A stretch of 64,000 nucleotides of DNA, from the IMG/VR virus record IMGVR_UViG_3300008448_000012, positions 1 to 64,000 of that record. One strand, given 5' to 3'. This document shows positions 60,501 to 64,000 of this stretch, one piece after another. The notes under the pieces are model-generated. The model had not been told where the DNA came from. It worked only from the letters and a program-made list of their open reading frames with translations, and did no database searches. The stretch comes from a virus. Numbering within the stretch: the stretch's first letter is position 1; each line of letters starts with the position of its first letter. The translations under genes and the position numbers were made by a program.

Positions 60501-60747
60501 ACTTAAAGATGTTTCACCAGTTATACCAGCAACATTGCAAACATCTATTTCTAATGAACCTGTAACACCTACACAACCTGTAAGTTTTGATATACTAGAA
60601 GATTTTACTTTTGAAAGAAAACAGGAAATATTGTCTAACTTTGCTACAAAGCATAAAATGACACAAGAGCAAGCCAAGAATTATATCAATGAAGCTCTTC
60701 AAAAGGATAGAGAAAATACAATAGCTAAACTTAAAGAATGTTATTAA
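48568..60747 (+). CDS. Giant virion RNA polymerase polyprotein
   Basis: 4059 residues, the longest gene here. The key motif is SGSDFDIDKLNMY: D3195, D3197 and D3199 form the D-x-D-x-D metal site of YonO/crAss-like virion RNA polymerases. It is preceded by GFRIPTQAINSVEVFKVKGF, an expected conserved segment. Other parts: an N-terminal hydrophobic, Ala/Gly-rich region (residues about 105-230), acidic linkers, a poly-Pro stretch (about 1579-1590) and a zincin-like GTAFHELMEGVW (H1806, E1807). In crAss-like phages this polymerase enters the cell with the DNA and transcribes early genes. Confidence 0.85.
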   Translation: MPDFDKDLKPLINKEELPELTPNVKAPNVYQASVERLSNYANSENPFDKLAQASRSSKFDQKGVFVTNAELEANKRYRTYNPTVANQEDYAAYGQSVADKAANGLLKGVNLAATTIAGGFGMLYGAAKSPFTGRLADIWDNEVMRGLDDWNTKVDQEYLPNYYTDVEKNASWYSRDNWFKANFLFDKLIKNTGFAVGAMVSGNIANAGLLRAGAALGKAAMAGATAAEASQGFKLFSPLLRNTARAFSVGKNVEAATILEKEISSIADLTARTSKIGELAKTTNMFAGFNDAARRTAIAAYSSAGEASFEAMQTAKEFREKLVQEHIDRTGEEPIGDDLKRINEQADSVGKTSFLGNLAVLSITEYMQLPKLLGSSYSSSKQAANSLLGKVDDIAYKDGVYSALKPTTKFGKISSKIAGVSRYVFDPKEAAQEGLQYALQVGTQNYYNKAFRSNNADAYVDGVLYGLFGQDEYGEGVGALNSKEGAESMVLGGLTGGLMQARGTYIEQKTVAKNTQAFINQLNSTPGFKQSFVDRLQAANRSNVLQEQQQDAVIQGDKLEAKDLDADLMHNYLSSRIKYGRFDMVMDDINDLKMNASTKEGLSELKQQGLANVNDTIESYRERLTNFEKVANYTNELYKSIDLRYSGVMNEDKTRKYSPQVIDKMVYAASKIANYDLRIPQVESPLSQAGVTTFDVLEGIIKNNKENKEATAQALDVINNLNVTSDIKDELKTNLSDIIELSLRRKKFMEEYDDIKDNPSKYEVIDYGELGALEEPGTVSIKQEVPESEEEGAKKKVVDKEIEVGKEYSLRQPVRREGNRLQFAPKVGVLSKTLGGEYEVKLPNGNVTFFTPEQFKDYEVSDVNPASPKIAEILDKAIDSVLGRKKYESIEKPTEDKLDYINNLDNKELIDDIEQEFNEKAEEYLKELASEVARVERLMNNSEQLKKTQEDIEKLSGDNPTNDDESDIELSENFWEDMKKSAIRLFKSTINASEDWEKGPLAPHITRFIEFTNKAKDFTNRSKLKVILVTSASQKALGLDGLAQMSFEAGGDKSLLVGKEEFDKLDDNKKKEVITNGFVGAVVVEMDKNGNMFFVNKNGERIKSPEGNDIKVTEQAPINDVVFSTMPAVNLYYSNDEKSPRYRSGEKEEAANYAAAWEVYRKGLFEGNPKSATIFDFGISKGIPVINKEAREKNFVGNTLIDNDKLATQNLIVVSTKGAIAHEDGNNYRFANGRPVFKNADDLAYLNNNRFSKNKAKAIFSVIKKWSDEINQQIVDNKNIVVNENYSKFLQNVLYWNSKPGALPSANKIYLDTNTGLLHVGTKIDGEIRENTYDFANIGKYENEVINDLTNAYHNVNNKTLELGLAEPFLEFYLDENGDLKERTWTNYQSYLLSNVNPDGSNRLIEDAPLFTNISKPTESVPYPFKQKYLYLQGMDLPVEEVKPKEDEKKGDPTPAAPSNKIGEYFVDGKTVNKYNIASIKKDVELTIDIDENGEPNVTLISSEGNKDAIDTILKPENAALKNTLIGVLKNSKDADGNSLFEADKPDDYLIGKAISYSIKSKVVQISKEQKPEPSTSNTPPPPPPPPPPVTPKLTRKEEILNKLKSIRGNSLGFSSRTTPGTTKWTEDGTKVTFNSSNRDKYNRGNEIFTINDKTTISVDYNQRPSNGFRGMEELPFNAYYSENPKALLDELAALEKEEEVKPTVVEVTPAEETKPETQAPVDFSYIDDSDDSTVYKRVGVDTEAEPMSEAEVEFFKDFVGKKVPGIPYEFMDNLIRTYDNEDAYGSFEKGMMKIYKKAAKGTAFHELMEGVWMGFLSPERRRAILDEFKSKKGSFVDRASGRKIDYNEATDQEAKERIMDDFAEFMDGKIPAKSVSEKILQWFKAILDYIKAIVNKGSLKDELFREVYRGKFKNAVFPQEKMGAAAEYREVEGLNQQQVNDFVQDITARVFQIVFKTKRSLFNPEEITSKQIFDDVKEQYVQKGYFKKISDKTFDELVDRTRDYLRVFNIEFDSDGNININDEGANNRDYAAETFSINFKKSSPYAVKLLISSLIRTGRVNQEKILTPSADIVADKTGSSVKGFMLVPFGQSFNILMNKLNNTLDKDDFVRKLYSLAKENSDYIALFKRLGGDFATGKINFNNYEDHDWRLFTSFYQVFTKQLPDGITQYVDGGQVYSGSANQSRAIDQIGKEWTENIKELANKKDSIIQYDPIGKAYKVDKSSDKYKSIDIGSPSKMIDFLNELGINFSISTYNRLKGKQLINFAEAVSGIKTGLDKSGVLISMKIKNKELDITGNINTIADLYVKAENPTVETTFFNNSGKQQQAFTDSNAPSVFESIFNSVETLEELKKKMPQLNDVFSTTSQLLKRGGVFFDEKGNRTDANLKVQYILGDKDKNDNDGTTIAELSPGKRKSLEINQNIKGSYYIVIPGDGSTEWMMNLGNQIDYKEFRRGAGFEKVYEIFQGYLKDEIALAKDSENRKKLKNVGSKASELRFFKELLSEGVLKKANDIIADKKATPADIEKFIADNAEAINLSIKNFIDSSARKTLESLKYNGEIVLNKNGSYSYKGLDSNFSRNNDINQNKMSEEQLLNLLTFTNANFAINNIEYHKVLFGDPYQFKIANKDGKVILDETKRIKSFLSPRRVTLSFDEMNNWYDKEYNKVGQISLTKDDYGYHQFKNYAKTFTAKDVEIVGSLASRFPAYAKTNEADAASWISATAYREVKIKNGQWSEEAERFHQWQMAYTRQNIPGYVYTNEALRELDAKIISYPVPNYTIEVIKPIVTGNKFQKNDINLVLDKFSQMPIYYQAVKGTNLESLYIKMFKGGYDYVVVESGRKVGIEGLQELYKPNGEFNDDAAINNTINVPWSAYGIQVENSYNKEKLQTLGSQLTKLGTMDLYRDGEAIGDTPERKEVIKKAVERNITALSEMAMNGYNELLNKLGIEDLGDGFNILDKTTVANTLRQEMLKREISDNGIDSVTLNSQTGEFEIPFEASTNYKQIKDILYSIVDKSIASPKVNGFSGVQVAATMWEKSGKGRQLVQKIYFQKVGETLKEITKEKYDELPKSEKSTDWKKITSKEYESLPQDRQADVQLTSDALKFYEDKDGKRYCEVMLPNWFRKKLPAGKFKSDEELINYLNTTEGGKILMGIGFRIPTQAINSVEVFKVKGFLPDFMGRTVVVPSEITTKSGSDFDIDKLNMYLKNVYITPSGEIKLVPFFGFGQQAIDKMKDFIFQEDIKSVMSIYEDVTGDREDDYGELSEKLYKQSLENEYYDSLEELLTLPENFERLVVPNTSKDLEDLASELSNLRGETEENVKNRLLDRDVMSDLRHTFITAKRWVGRAAVNITSHSLFQKRLMYIAIPKFKIVLPHNSVIIDGTPFVSLSGTLDKAGKYISDKLSMYANSFVDVVKDPYIMKIIYSDRLVSTFMFLERAGVPMRSIGLFMNQPIIREYVNILDASGASSFSIESDSSFLIIGKMFPTKKELIAKTNIDVSNASLADSISKYYKDGKTLTDAENAQQRLILEQFISYYKMSDSLFKITQATNYDTTSFKNADDLYRKQIVTNLTNETSPIPFAPLEILKSSHLGTLAKALDRAGLALGEILKFNKSEFRDVLERSIYQYASNQYLSKDKFTRVAEKLSASFLDYIIQTNMNTLDLKSLVVDSDSVANRIEQAKVLYPEVKILKDFVMESSDLPGGAKTVKLRANVKEVYDENLYIGYMREMKSHPALRDLYNDLVKLAIVQGTYQSAVSIKNIVPLEDYAAIVAPIMKTLNVNDNIRQFYKENMFQRSNWKDKNIVPRVKPSFYLDEEGDYDPLITVDENDVEIYQYSTKAFPEILELGITSGQRKIMLLSPRSKGSKNSVVIVPRIVTVGNTSEMIDFITGQTVTKSEFAIRKKAGDPTINEIYGYKRLEDSNGEPITTDKGYSIYKQINLLGDGQYASEYKLFPTKSPINNGTVKIEQEIPDNDIIRFLLKDVSPVIPATLQTSISNEPVTPTQPVSFDILEDFTFERKQEILSNFATKHKMTQEQAKNYINEALQKDRENTIAKLKECY

Positions 60748-60748
60748 T

Positions 60749-63700
60749 ATGGCATGTATAAATCCAAATAGTGCAGAATTTAAAGCTGCTCTTGAGAAAG
60801 TAGGTGGTAATCCATTATTGGCTGAGATTAATCTTTCTAAGCAACAGGAACTTTCTGTAAAGATTGAAAATGAAATGGGTGAATCCTATTGGAAAAATCT
60901 TTATACAGGCAATAGACTATCTAATAGAGAAGATTTCGTATCAGTTGCTATACCTGGAATCCCTAATAAATTCAAGCCTGACTACTATAATGTATATCAT
61001 GGAACAAATGTATACAATATAAGTGATGATGGAAGTTTAGTATTGACTCCTTCTAAAAACTTTGATGACAAAACTACATCAATATCTTTAACTCAGATTC
61101 CTGTAGTTGCTCAAGATTACATGCTTAGAAAAGATGGGAATGTGATTATTAAAATAAAGAATGGAGCATTAGGAGATAATTATGATGTAGAATCTGCAGA
61201 AGAGATAGCTATCAATGGAAACAAACCTTTAGTTGTTCCAAAAGGACAATATGAAATAATAACAGTCCCTACGCTAAAAGAGAAGATGCGTCAAAAGTAT
61301 AGTGCGGAGGTTGATGATGTAGCTGAAGAAATGATGTCAGAAGCTAGTTCTGATATAGAGCTTCTTGATTCAATTTATTCTAACAGAATAGAGGCAGCAA
61401 ATTATTCTGAATTGCAAGAGTTTGAAAGAGGTTCAGAAAATGATACTACTCCTGATTGGTATGTTCCTGATGAATATATTGCATCTAGAGCTGCTGAAAA
61501 AGTTTTTAATAAGATTAAAAATAAAATAGATAAGTCATTTATTGTCAACGGGTTATCTGAAAAGATATTAGACACCATTAGAAAAATTGGAAATAAAGTT
61601 GATGTAAATGAAATGTATTTGTCAAATATTTCCACTTATGGATCAAGAAATTCTCCTCATGGAGGTGACTTGTTTGATTTCCTAGTTCGTGAAATAAATG
61701 CTACAAAGAGTGAGAAAGAGTCTATAATAAAAGAAATAAAAGATATTGTAGACAACAATCAACAAGCAGCTATTGACTTTTACAACTCTCCAGAACAAGT
61801 TCAGAAAAGAAAAGAAGAAGCTAGATTGTATGAAGAAAATTTAAAAAAGTTTAAAGAACTATCAAATGATAAGGATTTAGACTTTCTTCCATTTCAATTA
61901 ATAGGAACAGAAACATCTAAAGCTTCTCCTAAAACAATAAGATTGGTGAAAGACCTTCTTAAAAGAATAGGGGTTAATTATCAATCAGTTAGCTCTATAA
62001 GAGTGAATGGATTAGAGATTGGAGCAAATGGTGTTGCTGATATTACACAGAAGCTTGTACAAATTGTACAGGGTAAGGAAGATGTTGCTCTTACAGAGGA
62101 AGCAATGCACTTTGTTGTTGAACTTTTGGAACAAAAAGACCCTGCTTTGTTCAACAAACTTCTTGGTGAAATAAATGGTTACAACATGTACAAAAGTGTT
62201 GTAGCTGAGTATGGATCTCTTAAAGAATATCAAACAGCTGATGGTAAACCAGATATCAGAAAGCTTAAGAAAGAAGCTATTGCAAAAGTACTCACTGAGG
62301 TTGTTATCAAGAAGAATGAAGGATATACAGAAAAGCCTGAACTTCTGGCTAAGTCTGAATCTTGGTGGGATAGAATAGTTAATGCAATTAGAGGAATATT
62401 CTCAAAATCAGGATTTGATCAAGCAGCAATGCAAGTGCTATCTGGAGAGTTCGAAGGAACTGTAGATGAACTTAGAGGTGATGGTGGAGTGTATCTACAA
62501 GAGTCTAAATCAGTACAGCAAAAGATTATTGACAATTTAAAAGATATACAGTCAAGGATAAAGAAACCTACAACAGATGGTGGAAAATATACCATTGATG
62601 GTAAAGAGATTAAGAATAGGGTGAGTGATTTGTCCAAGACTTGGTATGAGAATAGGTTTGCTGATAAAGATCTTGTAAAGTCTGAATTTGCTCAAGCTGT
62701 AGATGATCTTAAGAAAGAAAAAGGAACAGCAGGACATGCTGACTTTGAACAAATGATGAAGAATCATTTCCTTGATGCTGATGGTAAGTTCATAAAGAAT
62801 GAAGCAGATAGACCTTCTGATGCTAATTATGTTTCTCAAATCAATCCTTATGATAGAGAAATGTATGATACTCTTAAAGCAAACATGGAGCAACGTTTAG
62901 CATCATTTCCTGATGGCACAGTGTTTCTTGCAGAAACAACAATATATGATCCTAAGCGTGATCTTGCAGGTACCATTGACTTCATAGCTGTAGAACCTTC
63001 AGGCAAGACACATATCCTTGACTGGAAGTTCATGGATATTAATATTGATAAAACAGAAGATGTTCCTTGGTATAAGGTTGGAGCTTGGAAAACTCAAATG
63101 AAAAACTATAAGCTTATTCTAAAGAATGCTTATGGTGTTCAGTTTGATGGAACTGAGCAAACAACAATGATTCCTATCAGAGCTGAATACAGTAAAGGTG
63201 ATTCCAAGAAAAAGATTAAGCCTCAATTGCTTAAAATATATATTGGAAATGTCAATGTTAAAGATGAAGAAAGAGCCTATCTACTTCCTGTAGGTCTTGA
63301 AGAACAGAAAACTGGTGATAAGAGAATTGATAAACTCATTGAGCAGCTTAACAATATCTATGAAACCATTTCTTCAAGAAAAGCTACTCCTGATCAAAAA
63401 GGAGTAAAAGCTGAACAACTTAATGAGTTATATAAAGCAATCAGACAATTGCAAGTTAGACAAAACTTTAAACCCCTAGTTCATCAGGCAAAGGTGCTTA
63501 ACAAAGAGATTAGAAGCATAATCAAAGATTATAATGAGAACTGGAAGTCTAAAGATCTCAGTACAATAAGTAGGGCTGAGAAGAATGACTTTGCAAATAA
63601 GATTCTTACATATGAAAAGTCTCTCACTGTATATACAACTCTCTACAAGAATCTAAGAGGTTTGTTTGGGGATACACTTACAGAAGAAGATAAAAAACTT

Positions 63701-64000
63701 AGGGATGATATACGTGATGTAACTGATACAGCAAATGAATTGGAAACAGAGTTGGATGAAGTGCGTGATGATTTTGCTGAAAACATTATAGCCAAGGGTG
63801 AAAATGTTCTTGAATTCTTGAGACCAGAAAAAATCATCAAAGGATTTAGCAAATGGTTTGGATCCACATCTACATTGCAACTTAAGAGTACAGAGGTGTT
63901 GTATAAGATGGCTAACAGAGCATTTGGTTTTGCTGCTCAGGATACAGTTACACAAGGTAACATTCTGCTGGGAATAAAAGAGAAGTATGACAAGTGGGCT
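60749..64000 (+). CDS. Giant virion protein, open at window end: ADP-ribosyltransferase-like and PD-(D/E)XK nuclease-like parts
   Basis: 1084 residues visible with no stop. Residues about 80-160 contain YNVYHGTNVYNI (H84), SISLTQIPVVAQDYML and VVPKGQYEIITVP, in the order of an H-Y-E class ADP-ribosyltransferase fold. TEEAMHFVVELLEQKDP (about 449-465) is a conserved-looking helix. Residues 741-761 read GTIDFIAVEPSGKTHILDWK, a PD-(D/E)XK nuclease core (D744, D758, K760). A Lys/Glu helical region follows. It is probably a multi-domain protein injected with the DNA. It follows the polymerase gene by one base. Confidence 0.72.
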   Translation, partial: MACINPNSAEFKAALEKVGGNPLLAEINLSKQQELSVKIENEMGESYWKNLYTGNRLSNREDFVSVAIPGIPNKFKPDYYNVYHGTNVYNISDDGSLVLTPSKNFDDKTTSISLTQIPVVAQDYMLRKDGNVIIKIKNGALGDNYDVESAEEIAINGNKPLVVPKGQYEIITVPTLKEKMRQKYSAEVDDVAEEMMSEASSDIELLDSIYSNRIEAANYSELQEFERGSENDTTPDWYVPDEYIASRAAEKVFNKIKNKIDKSFIVNGLSEKILDTIRKIGNKVDVNEMYLSNISTYGSRNSPHGGDLFDFLVREINATKSEKESIIKEIKDIVDNNQQAAIDFYNSPEQVQKRKEEARLYEENLKKFKELSNDKDLDFLPFQLIGTETSKASPKTIRLVKDLLKRIGVNYQSVSSIRVNGLEIGANGVADITQKLVQIVQGKEDVALTEEAMHFVVELLEQKDPALFNKLLGEINGYNMYKSVVAEYGSLKEYQTADGKPDIRKLKKEAIAKVLTEVVIKKNEGYTEKPELLAKSESWWDRIVNAIRGIFSKSGFDQAAMQVLSGEFEGTVDELRGDGGVYLQESKSVQQKIIDNLKDIQSRIKKPTTDGGKYTIDGKEIKNRVSDLSKTWYENRFADKDLVKSEFAQAVDDLKKEKGTAGHADFEQMMKNHFLDADGKFIKNEADRPSDANYVSQINPYDREMYDTLKANMEQRLASFPDGTVFLAETTIYDPKRDLAGTIDFIAVEPSGKTHILDWKFMDINIDKTEDVPWYKVGAWKTQMKNYKLILKNAYGVQFDGTEQTTMIPIRAEYSKGDSKKKIKPQLLKIYIGNVNVKDEERAYLLPVGLEEQKTGDKRIDKLIEQLNNIYETISSRKATPDQKGVKAEQLNELYKAIRQLQVRQNFKPLVHQAKVLNKEIRSIIKDYNENWKSKDLSTISRAEKNDFANKILTYEKSLTVYTTLYKNLRGLFGDTLTEEDKKLRDDIRDVTDTANELETELDEVRDDFAENIIAKGENVLEFLRPEKIIKGFSKWFGSTSTLQLKSTEVLYKMANRAFGFAAQDTVTQGNILLGIKEKYDKWA

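Noticed and set aside
1-64000. CRISPR array or insertion sequence
   Set aside because: No regularly spaced repeats with unique spacers and no transposase-like frame or terminal inverted repeats were seen; the mobile genes are GIY-YIG type only.

Overview
The window looks like part of a large, AT-rich, tailed-phage genome of the crAss-like type (order Crassvirales) that infects a Bacteroidetes host. The evidence is a rightward virion block with a terminase large subunit, portal, putative scaffold, major capsid protein, connector/ring-like proteins, a very large tail-barrel protein and then giant virion proteins. One of these, 4059 residues long, carries the motif DFDID typical of crAss-like virion RNA polymerases. 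Promoter-like sites of the form TTTG-N19..21-TAnnTTTG, the Bacteroidetes housekeeping type, and A-rich leaders without Shine-Dalgarno sequences point to the same host group. Nothing was searched against a database; family names rest on motifs and remembered family features.

Layout. Bases 1-5.9 kb hold a leftward run of small, mostly unknown genes with nearly identical gene-to-gene junctions, two GIY-YIG endonuclease genes (one cut by the window edge), a small secreted/membrane protein, an XRE-type regulator and a Cys-rich mini-protein. Bases 6.1-6.8 kb are an RNA island read leftwards: a tmRNA with a 26-codon tag reading frame and two odd tRNA-like genes, each preceded by the same 24-base repeat. 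Bases 6.9-14.3 kb continue leftwards with small genes, including a DnaA-domain-IV-like protein, a zinc-finger protein and several membrane peptides. The exception is one rightward holin-like gene at 7.6 kb. Several intrinsic terminators and three gene-free, highly structured stretches lie here (12.45-12.65, 13.06-13.39 and 13.57-13.86 kb). The leftward block starts with a gene of highly expressed codon usage whose leader can fold in two mutually exclusive ways.

The divergent region at 14.3-14.6 kb, with three CTAGGGGG repeats, separates this block from the rightward late genes. These are: small regulatory and DNA-binding proteins including an HU/IHF homologue (14.6-17.2 kb); terminase and portal (17.2-21.8); a perfect parS-like palindrome (21.84); scaffold and capsid (22.0-24.8); a hairpin-rich 3' region; connector, decoration and fibre proteins (25.0-30.3); a metallophosphoesterase (30.5-31.8); ring proteins and the 1659-residue barrel/muzzle-like protein (31.8-38.9); fibre or cell-wall-acting virion proteins (38.9-45.3); an inserted GIY-YIG gene whose first codons copy those of the gene behind it (45.3-46.0); a cargo-type protein (46-48.6); the giant virion RNA polymerase polyprotein (48.6-60.7); and a second giant protein, open at the window end, with ADP-ribosyltransferase-like and PD-(D/E)XK nuclease-like segments (60.7-64).

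How it fits together (inference): the leftward block is probably early, host-takeover or lysis-related. The rightward block builds the virion and loads it with proteins delivered with the DNA. The virion polymerase would transcribe the first genes, while the host-type promoters in the late block suggest that host polymerase, possibly modified, reads the structural genes.
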